Of a stretch of 64,000 nucleotides of DNA, positions 1-12,300 are shown one piece after another. The notes below the pieces were generated by a model. That model had not been told where the DNA came from. It saw only the letters and a list, made by a program, of their open reading frames with translations, and did not search any database. Numbering within the stretch: position 1 is the stretch's first letter; every line of letters begins with the position of its first letter. This DNA comes from Acanthaster planci (Eukaryota; Echinodermata; Asteroidea; Valvatida; Acanthasteridae): contig NW_019091383.1 of NCBI RefSeq assembly GCF_001949145.1, positions 1,208,149-1,272,148 of the forward strand, written 5' to 3'. The position numbers and the translations under genes are program-made.

Positions 1-242
1 TACTAGCTGATCTCTTGCATGGACCATACATGTAAAGTACATGTAGGTTTGGGCAACTTCAGCTGTTTTAAATGACTACTGAATCTCTCCAGGAGTTGCC
101 ATCCTGTTTGTAATCAACCCCAAATTCACCCGACAAAACAGATCGCATGGAAATCATGGCTGGTTACACAAAAGTAAAGGTTAGATTTTACATTTTCCCC
201 CCTCACTCAGTTTGAATGTCTGTGACCTTTGCCCCCAAACAG

Positions 243-385
243 TGGACAAGATCCAGGCCGTGGCTACCCTGGTGGACGCCTTTGGAGGCGCGCGGACTGT
301 CCAGAACACCAGCGCCACACGCTGTTCTCAGATCCTCTCCCTGGACTTTGACCACATGGGACAGATTGCCGCCGGCTCCCTGCAG
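243..385 (+). CDS. MYO18A: Myo18 exon 1 of window: motor, switch I region
   Basis: The peptide begins [20 protein letters not shown] and contains NTSATRCS, the position of canonical switch I NxNSSRFG, with Ala-Thr replacing Ser-Ser and Ser replacing Gly. The acceptor is cccaaacag and the donor CTGCAG|gtaaac. The exon enters with two bases of a split codon (GTG, Val). An upstream in-frame ATG at 212 lies in the intron before the acceptor and is not a start. Divergent switch I is known in class XVIII myosins. Confidence 0.93.
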
Positions 386-3300
386 GTAAACAGGAAACCA
401 CTGCCATCCAGGTCTTCCTTAGGAGACTGGGCCAAGGAGGGGTGACCTGGTAGACGGCTTTTTTGTCCCTTCAACTTCTGCAAAAGCTAAAGCTCAGACG
501 GAGGAGCTGAACTGCAAAAACACAAACGTGTTCAGCAACCCAGTTTCAGAAACATAAATTCTTCAGTAGGGCTTTTTCTGATCAAAATCCCCAACTCTTG
601 CATTTATGTTTGCCTTGTTTCTTTGACTCTGATGTACCGTGGGTAGCTGTTAATATTTTGCTGTGTGAAAAAAGAAAAGTTAAACGTTATGGACAGAGTG
701 GCTTGTAAAGATCATTGCATTTAGCTTTAATTGCACAAGGGGTAAATTTCATGGAGCTACGCTGAAAAATTACAGTGCACGGAAAAAATTTTGACTTAAT
801 GGCAAAGATGGATCCCCTGGGCACAGAAATTTGCTAAGCAAAGTTTGTGTTTGGAAGTATAACATGCATCTTTCTCTATAGCTTATGATTGTAAATAAGC
901 TACATGCACATGTATGTGTACACTGATTTTCTAAGGAGCAGTTTTCGGTATCGCCAATTTTTTTTTTTAAGTTTTGTTTTGGCGTTGGTGGTTTTGTGGT
1001 AACTAGTTCAGCGTGAACAACCTGTGTAACGATATAAGAACTTTGAGTTTGAATTGGTCTCCAATATGGCATATTAGAATGTCAAATGAAGCAGAAATTG
1101 CAGGAAAGCCCGATGGAATTTCAGTGGACTGGACATGGATCTGACTCTTTTCATGGTATTTCCTTATGTCTCTCTGTACAGATCCTGGTTTTGGAGAAGT
1201 ATCGTGTGGTCAGGCGCCCAGCCAGTGAGAGGTCTTTTAACATCTTCTACAGCCTGATGGGCGGTGCAGACGAGACACTAACGTAAGTCTCTGACTTCCT
1301 TGCAAGAGAGACTGGAATCAAGTTCAGTTGACTATGAGTGAATCCCAGGTCCCCGGGCATAATCATCCAGTGGTTAACGAATGGTTGCCAACGAAACATA
1401 GGCTAAGTGCACCATGGAAAAGGTTGCCAGCAGAGGTTCTTATACATGTGTAAACAATGATATTTCTCAATAAGTTATACATGTATTTAGAAGATTAATT
1501 ACTTTATTTCTGTTTGTTTCAGGGAGTGCGGATATGCGTTTTGTCTGCCCCTCTTTAGACCCAATGAAAAATTTGTGAAAAACGTGGAAAAAAAATGAAT
1601 GAATGAAAAAGTCATGTGTCAGCCGTCTTCAGTTGAAAGTGAAGTTAACTTTTCATTGTTGGAACCCAAGAGTAAAAATAACAGAAACAAAATCAAAGTT
1701 TACTACAACTTAATGCCAGTTTACTTTCAGAAGAATTTAGAATCATGGCATAAATTGTGTCTGAATGTTTTTAACCACATTAAAAAACTGAAAGTGAGGC
1801 TTGGAACCCCCAAAAGTCTGGCACCACCCCATCTGACACTTTTCATTGAATATGATAGATTCAGGGAACACGATCCAAAATGGCTTCCCAGTTTATGAGG
1901 TCCACTGAACTCTGGTGTTGTTTTCTCTTTTTTGTCAAATTGCAGGAAGGAGCTGTTCCTGAACCATTTAGCACCAGATAACGTGTACATATCTCCCTTG
2001 CAGAGGGTAAGTTGGTCTTCAGAACCACTCCGGATATTTCTCTTTACAATGAGGAGCCGAGCAAGCTCCAAAGTTTGACCAACTGTGGAAGTGTCACAGC
2101 ATTTTGATAACTGAATTCAAAGCTCTGTCCTGCGTTGGGTATGTCTTGGCCCTCAGTTGTTCCTTCAGGCCCTGATTTTAGAAAAGAGTGACTCCATACG
2201 AAAGTGGACAGTCGGTCACACTGTTACCAACCTCATTTCCAAAAATATTCTTTATAAAGAGAGGATTTGAAAAGAAGACAGTGGAAATAATCAGTAGTAC
2301 CATCACCTTGAAGTCCACTTTCAGTTTCTCCTACCAGTTTTTTGTTTGCTAGTTATCAAGTCAGTAACAGTTTGCCCACTTGCACGTGGAATTGCCCAGT
2401 AGTTGAAACTTCCTTGTTTCTCAAAGTTTGTCAGGCCAGTGTGTTAAAAAAGTCTGTGAGAATCAAAATATAAAGCAAACATTAATTTTGGCTTAATATA
2501 TGTAAGGATAATAAGGTCTTTGCGAGTTAAATTTGAATAAAATCTGGTACACTGAGTTAGCTGATTGCACATAAACATAACAATTCCCCAGACTAAATAT
2601 ACTGTTGCTATACCTCGTGATTTGGGGCAAGCTTTTGCATAGTGACCACCATCTCTGGAATGGACTGGTTCCTTTGTGCCCTTCTTATCCATTGCAAACA
2701 GTGTATTGGTGCAAAGCATCTCTTATTTAACTATAAGCAAAAGCTTGCTCTGAATCACAAGGTATAGCAACAGTGTCTTTAGTATGGAGAGTTCAAATTG
2801 TTATGTTCATGTGAATTTAAAGAACTCAGTGTACCAGATTTATTCAAAAGTAACTCGCAGAAGGCTTATTGCATGTATAGTGTGAATCTTAACAAACCTT
2901 CTGGAAAAGAGTTTTGAATGGATTTTTTTCCCCCCTAGTCGGAGGAGAAGCAACCAACCACAACAGCTTGGAATAAGGTCCTGCATGCCTGCAGTGTGTT
3001 GGGCTTTTCCAGCGAGCACTGTAAGGCGCTGTGGTGCGTCTTAGCTGCCATCATCCATCTGGGTGCAGCTGGAGCGACCAAAGGCTAGTTGGAACTTCGA
3101 TTCCCATCATGTATTAAGAAGGAGCCAGTTTATTTCAGAAAAGCAAGATCGTTTGAAAACAAAGCATGCTTGTGTCAGCATATGGTCAGACCTTGAGCGC
3201 GCGTATTGCTGTTCTTGAATAACTTGGACATGCTTCAATTTTGGCATGCAAGTTTGGAATACCAGACTGGCTCATTGACAGTAATCTAGTATTCAGAATA

Positions 3301-6300
3301 GATACACAGGAACTTAGGTATTGGGAGTGAATTGTAAAATGAACCCAATTGAGGTTTCTACCAATCAATTTTTATATGAGATTTTATACCTGTAATGAAA
3401 ATCTGATTATTTGGTTTTCCCTTCCCGGCATAACTTATGAAGCCCTGTGAGCTCCATGTTTTGGGGAAAATATTAACAAGCTTACTTGAGTGGGACTCAA
3501 GCCTGGGACCCTCCTGCTTAATAGTGTAGGTGTCTCTTCGAGCTTGTCAGAGGGGTCAGCCGGCTGGCTGGTTGGAAGAAATTACGTTGGCGAAGAGCAA
3601 AAATTAAATGTTTACCGTAACATCTCCCGGAGATAAAAGGCCTTCAAGAGTTACTGCAAAGTTGTGATTTCTCAGGATTTTTCCAAAGTTGAGGATTTTT
3701 TTTCCTTACATGTGTTTGGATTTTAGAAGATTTATTACTCAGGTGCGGCTACATTTTGTCCAAAAACTCAATGCAAGATTTTCACTATTCCCGGTATTTT
3801 AGAGAGAACTAGTGTCATACTAGCCATTTAAAGCCCTGAAAATTTACCGGATTTAATTAATGCCATCGTTACATCCCCTGTACCAGATTGATTTGGGATT
3901 TCCCTATATCGGAAAGCCCAGCACTGGTCACTGACCAACCATCTCTTGTGATCATGTTAACAGGCTCTGGGAGCAGCAAAGCCCAGTTCCGCAAGCCCAC
4001 CGAAGCCCAGAAGGCCGCCCACCTCCTGGGCATCAGCTTAGAGGAACTTGCCAAGAACACCTTCAGCCCCCGCCTGGGGGGTAACGCCCCCCGCGGCAGC
4101 CTGAGACCGGTGGTCAACGACCCCTCGGAGCAAGGGGCCACGCCACGGGACGCCCTGGAGAGCATGATGGTGGGGCTGTACGGTGAACTAGTCAACGCGG
4201 TAGTGTCGCTGATAAACAAGTGAGTGTATCTCCAGGCTGATCTAGGCTATGGCAACCCTTACTGTGAAGTTGTTTTGTTTTAAATTCCAGAATTTTCTGT
4301 GCAATATTTCCTGTGACTAGTAAATGAGACTTGCACACTGATGGTATGTCTTCTTGACAGGTGAATGCATCCCCGTAATAATCTAGGGTGTGGCACCCCT
4401 TGGTGGGAATACATAGGTTGAAAATTTCAGAATTTCTTAGTCTTTACTCAAACAGTGAATGGCACTTGTCTGTGCAAACTTTCTACAAAATATTTGCCTT
4501 GACTGTAACAAACATGCGTGATGGTGATCGGCTAGTCGAAAACATTAGATTTTTATTCAACGTTTCAAACTATTTTATTCATTTAGGGCCCTGTCAAGTT
4601 CGTATCGGACCGTGTCATCCATCTTGGTCGTGGATGTCCCAGGATTTCAAAACCCCACAGCCTGCGGCCAGCCGGGTGGGGCCTCCTTTCATGACCTCTG
4701 CATGAACTATGCACAGGAACGCCTGCAGTTACTGTTCCACGACGCCATGTTCACCGCGCAGCAGGACAAATACGCACAGGTCAGGGCAACACGTAGTGGA
4801 GAGTTATGAATCTTCTTTGGTGGTCTGGCAGGATCTTTGACAGAAGGTTATGGGTCCCACCTGATAAATAGTAAACAAATAGGATGGGAATCAGTCGCAA
4901 ACAGTTCACAAATGTAGCAGTAATGTGGCCAGAGGTGAATACAGTGTACTTGTGAAAACACTGGTTGCCAGCCAAAACGTAAAGTATGTATGTTACTGCT
5001 GACAATGTGCATTTCATGTTTTGAAACATTTAAAAAAATTTTTATTCCAATGAGACCACCATCTAGACAAACACAAGAGTGAATGAACTAGACCCCACTC
5101 ATTGCTTGGAAAAAAAATTACAAGAAAAAAGGGGTCCTCAACTTTTTTGGAGTAGTGTGTATTGCTTGTGACTAGTTTCTTGCTTAGTCTGCTCGGTAAG
5201 GCAGTAGCTTAGAGATACTAGCAGTGACGGCTAGTTGAATGCGTATGTAAAACCTTTATTATCCGGGTATGATTTTTTCTCTGAACCCCACACAGAATTA
5301 ATGAATTATTGTTTTGCAAAGTTTGTAGCCTTGCAGAGCTAAATTGTGGTGTTTTTTGTGTGTATATATCTAATCTTGCCTTGCTGGTTTTTGGTTGCAG
5401 GAGAATATCGACTGTCAGTTTGAGCAAGCAGACACCACGCCAGAAGCCATGGTCAACCTCCTTGATAAACAGCAGGGTCTGGTAAGAACTTTGCCGCAGA
5501 CAGACGATTAGTTTCAGTTTTTACAAACGACTGCAGAATTTGATTCTGTCTTGTTGAAATATTCCTGCGAGCTTGAAATGTCAGAGTCTCCAACTGTTAG
5601 TTCGGGTCGTTCCAATCTGTAAACACTCTGCCGTAGCATTTTTCTTCTTACCAAGACCTTTATGGGAAAACAGTAACCAGACAACGCAGTGCTAAGACAT
5701 AGTGCTAAGAATGTATGTCTGAGTGTAACCGGTCATCGTATCAGGTGGATACCTCAAACAAGATGCGTTGTGTTTCCTTCCCATGTTGGCCAAATTTATA
5801 ACTGCCAGTTTCAGTTTCAAGGATTTGTCATCTCTCCTCTGTTCAAAGATGCGGTCTTCCAACTTGGACCTTAGGGATGTGGACCAGAAGGGGCTACTCT
5901 GGCTGCTGGATGAGGAGTCGATATTCCCTGGAGCCACCGATGAGAGTTTCATGGAGAGAATCACCATCCATTACGGCCACCTGGCCAGAAAGAGTAAGTT
6001 TATAAAAGGTTTCTTCCTATCTGCTCCGAGCGGAATAACAGAGGGCGTATTTTTTGGTACTCACTGCATAGGCGCACCATGAGGCGTGCAAGTATATGCG
6101 CGTTTGACGAGGAGCACGCTGAGTACGCGTAACTAATTTACTGCGGCATGTACGGTCGTTGCGTACACGCAGACCGCGAGCAAGAACCCGCTTGTAGCTA
6201 CCTGTCGTTTTTGCTGACTGGGGGTGCACTTCAGCTCGGGGCAGATAACCCTCTTGTAGCCTCCAAAGTCTTCCAGGAAGTTGGGGAGGGTTTTCAGTGC

Positions 6301-9300
6301 ATTTGGGAAAGGTTGAACCTAGCCACAGCTTGAAGCAGCATGCCCAAATATCCACTGCGTTTTTAATTATTTTTCCCCGATAACTTTCTTTGTAATTTTG
6401 TCAAAAGTGACACAACACATGGATCAGGAGATTATCTGTAGGAAAATGCTGACTGTTTTTAGAACTTTTTGCTGACCGTATTTTTGCATCCGTGTCGTCT
6501 CCAGAAGACGGTCTCCTACGAGGATGTAAGGACAAGAACAACTTCATCTTGAATCATTTCCAGGGCACGACACCGATCCAGTACAATGCCACTGGCTGGC
6601 TGAGAAGCTGTCGGGAACATCCCGTGGTCCGGATGGCAATAGTCGTCCTCCAGGAATCACAGAAGTGAGCCCACATTTTGTGTTCATTGTTGCAATTCAC
6701 CAAATTAATTGTACATGCACTAGGTCGAAAGATGCTCTGCTATACTGTCGAATATGTTTTGTCTTTCGTTAAATTTGCTTCCGATTCAGTTCAATTTGCA
6801 ATTTCCTCTCAAACACAGACAGTAGCAATCTCATCCATGAGATAATAATTGCCTCACCCGTTTTTGAATTTGTTGCAAAATTGTTTCAAAGAAGGACTGA
6901 TCCCTTACTTAATAAGTACAGACAAACTATAGTAGCTTTAATGATTTTTTTTAACCCTAAACTAAGTTCCAAAATTGGTAGTCTTATATTCAGTGTCACC
7001 AAGAGCATTGAGATTGTTAGAAATCCCACTTATGTAGGTACATTCAGTTGATTTTTCTGTTTCTAAGGTCTCTTAGAAGAAGGTAATTGTCTCTTCTGAG
7101 TATATCTTAGGCATTTGAATTTTAAAGATGTTTCCTGTGAAACCAGAGCTGAATATACAGTGCTTAACAGATAAAAAGTAGACTCATGTTTGAATCAATA
7201 ATTCGGGTGAGGGTCTCACAATTTAATACATTGAGTCATTGAGTCAATTGCATTTTGAAACTGCAGGAATAACATCAGCGGCTTGTTTGTGAGTCTAGCG
7301 GGCTCCCTGCCCAGTACGATGGTGGGCTCGGTCGCGGGCATAGAGGGCAGCTCATCACTGCGTAGGGCGTCAAGTATCCGTAGGGCGTGGTCCAGCGGCA
7401 CTGCTGCCATTAAACGCAAGTCCATCTGCCTACAAGTCAAATTCCAAGTGGTGAGTTCTGTTGGCATAGGTTTGGTCCTTTGCAGTGTACAGAGCCGAAT
7501 AGCAACTTTCAGGTGGCAAGAGAACGTATTTATACACACAGAAATGCAGCTCAAATTCTGCACATCTGAAGCAAAAAATGCTAAATCACTACGCCCAAGG
7601 ACTACTTTTTTGTATTAAGTGGATATCAAAATTTTGTAATGAAATGCAAACATTTGCCCAACTTTGGATATGTCTTGGTGGCACGTAACTTTAACCCCTT
7701 CATGGCGGAATTATTTTGACCGTGACTGCTGGGCTGTGGTATGCCCTGAATGGAGGGCTTTGTCCAGCAGCAGGGACCATTGAACCAGCAGCTGCATGGT
7801 GAATAGACTGTATGTGTGGTATGCACTAATCCTCACACAACGGTGCAGTAGTAGCAGTCCTCCGTAGCGAAGGGGTTAAGCATTACTTGAGTTGTGAGAG
7901 TTTTTATTCTCACAACAGAACACATTTTGTATGTAATCCTGTCAAATGAGTTTCTTGTGTTGTGTAGTTTCTCAAAAAAAACTTTCAGCTGTCACAAAAC
8001 ATGCAAAATGTAAAGTTTTGTAAGCGATTGACGTTAGACTGTACAAAGGAGTTGGCCAAATGAGGAATTAGAACCTATGATCAGTGGAATATCGTGACCA
8101 GTTGAGCAAGCCAGCCTTAGGTTTGGTGTCGCCTGAACTGATTTGAATTTTTTCCGGCATTCTTGACGCAGGACGGTATTGTGGACTCCCTGCGTCGTAC
8201 CCGCCTACATTTCGTCCACTGTCTTCTCCCCCAAGTCAACGCCGGCCTGTGCGAGCTGAAGAACCTTGGGGCCAAATCCCCTACCTCCCCAACGCCCACC
8301 TCCGACGGGCTGATCGACGTACCCTACCTGAGGAATCAAATCCGAGGACTGGAGATCTTGGAGTCCACCAAGCTACACAAATATGGTGCACATTATCCCC
8401 TTTGTCATTTCCATTGACAAAGCAATTTCTTTCAACCTTTTATACTAGGTTTTTCCTTACACCTATATATATATGTTTAACTACCAGTAAACTTCAGTTC
8501 TCAATTCTGATTGGTCAATCCCAANNNNNNNNNNNNNNNNNNNNNNNNNNNNNNNNNNNNNNNNNNNNNNNNNNNNNNNNNNNNNNNNNNNNNNNNNNNN
8601 NNNNNNNNNNNNNNNNNNNNNNNNNNNNNNNNNNNNNNNNNNNNNNNNNNNNNNNNNNNNNNNNNNNNNNNNNNNNNNNNNNNNNNNNNNNNNNNNNNNN
8701 NNNNNNNNNNNNNNNNNNNNNNNNNNNNNNNNNNNNNNNNNNNNNNNNNNNNNNNNNNNNNNNNNNNNNNNNNNNNNNNNNNNNNNNNNNNNNNNNNNNN
8801 NNNNNNNNNNNNNNNNNNNNNNNNNNNNNNNNNNNNNNNNNNNNNNNNNNNNNNNNNNNNNNNNNNNNNNNNNNNNNNNNNNNNNNNNCAATGTGATCTT
8901 ATACTGTACTGCAAACTTCAGTTCTCAATTCTGATTTGTCAATCCAAACAGTGTGATCTTATACTGTACAGCACAGTCCACATCGCACCCTGTTTTTCTT
9001 CTCTAAAACAGGATTTCCAGAGAGCATGTTGTTCACCGAGTTCCGTCGGAGGTTTGAGGTACTTGCCCCAGCCACTGCAAAGGTTTCAGAGCCTGTACTG
9101 GATGAGAGAAAGGTCAGAAGAGATGACCATTTAATCAAGTTGAAGGAAACTTTAAAGTACTGACTTCCAGAGGGAAATATTGACAGTATAGAAAGTTTGA
9201 AGTTAAGAGTTCACATTGTTTTCTCAAACAGTTTCGTTACTTTTTACAAAATCTTCATATTCCTTTGGCACATCAATGGATTTTCATGTACTGTGTACAG

Positions 9301-12300
9301 ATATAATATCCTTCATTTTCTTTATTTCTCTGTTACTTGACAAATGAATAAATATACATGTGATTTCTCTATCCCGTCAAAATATCCAGTTAAAAGTCAG
9401 AATAATGGAACCCCTGCAACAACTTTGGAGCATCTGATGTGAAAGTACACTGAAAGTTGCTGTGCATGTCAATTTCTTCTTTGTTATAAAGATGATCGCT
9501 TGCTTTTAGGCATGTGATTAGTAAGGGGTATTGCAGCATACTTATGTACACAAATTGTTTATTTCTATGGAGTGAATTTTTATGTGTGGCCTTTGACAGA
9601 AGTGGCAAGTTTCTTTCGCTGTCCGGTTTATTTTTCCTCTGATAAGGAAGACTTCACAAAAAGTTCTCAGGAGACAGTTTGATTTGTTTTACCTCTGCCA
9701 CTTGTGAGTGTTTTGTTTGGCAGGATTATTCCCATTTTTGTATTCTTTCCCATAGGCCATTGAGGAGCTACTCAAACATTGTGATCTGGGTGTCTCAATG
9801 TACAGACTCGGACTTAGTCAGGTGAGTCAACCCTTCTTGTATTTTTTCCTTCCACCAAATTTTTGAACTTCAAAGTTTCTTTAAAGAAATGATGTGTGAC
9901 GGTGCATGTACATGTATGTGTTATAAGTAGTGTTTTATTCTATTCAAGAGGGCGCCCCCACCGATAAGAAATAGAAATCGAAAAAGGATGATTCCCAAAA
10001 CCTATTTTTATCTTGAATTCTTAGTTTTTCCAGTGGTAACTAGATGTTGTTTGTGTTCCGACCATTTCTGTATTTTCCTGATTATTTTGCATTGTTTAAG
10101 CCCTCTCTACTGTAGAGATGAAAATTTTAACGTAACTCAGACCAGGTAAAACAACATATTTTGTTGCGTTACAAAATTCCCTCCCCCCAAAAAAGAAAAT
10201 GTTTTTTAAAAGAGGATTTTAAAAAGAATACAAAAGTTGAACTTGAGCATGAAGATTTACATGACTTTTAAGACCAATATTTCTGTTAACTATTTAACCC
10301 TTTGTTTGTCTAGTGAAATGGTTTATAGTGGCCTCTATGAAAAATCCAATTTTAGAAGTAAATTGTGAGATTTTGGATTTGACAGGATCACATCAGTAAG
10401 ATCAAAATGAAATCTTTGAAAAGGCATTGTGTGCAATAAATACATACAACTTATGTGGATCTGGTCAGTAAGGTCTTGGCACTTGTACATAAAGCCAATT
10501 GTTAATTCATTTAGATAATTAGGCTTGTCTTGTTAGCAGGGGTAGTTTACGAGCTGCCAATATTGATGTTGTTACATTGTAAAAATATAATTAACATGGA
10601 AACAGTTGTAGTGTTATAGCTATGCCGGTTGGCACCAATCAGAGATCTTCACCACAGCGTTCTACCATCTGGCACTAAGCTTGATGAAACAGCCCACCAA
10701 CAGGCACAAAAATCCTTTAAAATCCCGGAAAAAAAATTAGTCACCATGAAAATTTCATATTGTAACCTGGAAGAATTAATAAAAAATTGAACTCTTAATC
10801 AATTTCAAGAGGAGAACTCACTGGAAAAAAGTGATCTAGAATCCCCTTAAGGGGACCCCTGGCCATAACTGGCAAGACTCCGGTCGCTTCGCTCCCTCCG
10901 TTTGCCATTACTAAATTGTCCTGCACTAAAATAGGGCTGGCTATAACACTGCGTGGACAAATACAGGAGAATACATAACATGTATGTTTTCATCACAATT
11001 TTCACTCCACCGGAGAGATGTTTGAAAATTGCATTTTTGGTTTGTTGTTGGCCATCATGTGACCAGTTACATAAATGATCCTGTGTGAATTTGTTTGTCT
11101 TGAAATTTGTTGGTACGACCCTAATATTCCAATAAATCTTTTATTGCCAAATTCTGTACCTGCGATCAAACAAGATCGTTCCTTTTACACACCATGGATT
11201 TTGACGTCAAGTTGATTGAATAACAAGAAAGTCATTGTACTGTTCCGGAAATGGCAATCCAGTTTAATGACTTTGCCAATCTCCAAAGCGTATTTCTGGG
11301 GATTTATGATGCCAAAGGTTTATTTGAACAGGCTGGCCCGATGGTCATTACTTTGCAAACTGCAAATCACACATACTTTATTATGTTTTTTTGTTCCCTT
11401 CTGTTGTAGTGGCTGGTACCCATATTGCAGGCTTTGTTGTTGTGGGTTTTTTTTTCATGCCAAAAGGCTGGCATGAATTGTCTTTTTTTGGGAGGGTGGG
11501 TTTCTTTTTATTTATCTTGGTCTTATCTGGGAGTTTTTAGGGGGTTGCTTAATGTGCAACAATTTGTAAGTTTGACCCCAAACCTTTTTTATTGCCTGAC
11601 TGTGAGTGTAGTAGGTTTTTGGTTTATCATTTTTATCACAGTGTTAAAGCCCTGGAGTGTATTGATTCATGTTGCAATGGAGCTGTGTGCTGTTGATGTT
11701 TAGAGAGCAGTCATGTTATATTTAAGCAATATCATCATTTTGTAGCAAGGAGCACACATGGTCACTCTTATGCCGTCTATTTGTTGTCACGGTGCTTGTA
11801 CTGCCTGGATGCCACGCACGACAAAACGAACTGAGTGACATCATGATTAAAAAAAAATCCCCTGTTGCTATGGTAACCGCTCTGTTTCAATCCCCAAAGC
11901 CTTGTGGATGCAAAGCCTCAAGCTGCTCAGCTTGAATAGTAATGAATTCCTGCCAAGACAATTTGGCGTCAGTTACGGCAGCCGGTGTTGTGCTTATAAA
12001 CAGTGCGGCCGGTTCTGTATGTGTACATCACCACATCTGTGAAGAGCATCATGTACATGCATGTGTACGTGTGGACCCTGGGCTCGAAGGTGTAATGATT
12101 ACACACATCACCAAAGGGATTTTGATGATGTACTGGAGAACGGGTGTCGTGTGAAGTGCTAGTGGACCGGAAAATAAAGCCATTTACCTTTGGTTCAAGG
12201 GACAGTGTGTGACCGTACTGGCATGTACATGTAGGTTGGCATAAATTATATGTAGCGGTGTGACAAGCGTGGACAAAATGTTGGAGCACGACCAACAGTA

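Larger units (their letters stand above)
386..9755 (+). other. Introns 1-12 (motor-domain introns)
   Basis: Twelve introns of 367-932 bp lie between exons 1 and 13. Introns 1, 2, 5, 6, 7, 9 and 12 hold nothing I recognise beyond A/T-rich unique sequence. Intron 3 holds a long inverted repeat, intron 4 a tRNA-derived SINE-like copy, intron 8 a CpG-rich patch, intron 10 a TTAA-flanked MITE and a degenerate tRNA-like stretch, and intron 11 a tandem array with an assembly gap. All use GT-AG except intron 4, which appears to be GC-AG. Confidence 0.8.

Noticed and set aside
212-445. Start of translation at the ATG at 212
   Set aside because: It precedes the acceptor at 242 and the motor sequence starts mid-domain, so upstream exons must exist outside the window.
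8249-9134. Long ORFs running through the N gap
   Set aside because: They are open only because N codons are untranslatable; they carry no evidence. The same applies to the frames across 61611-62437.
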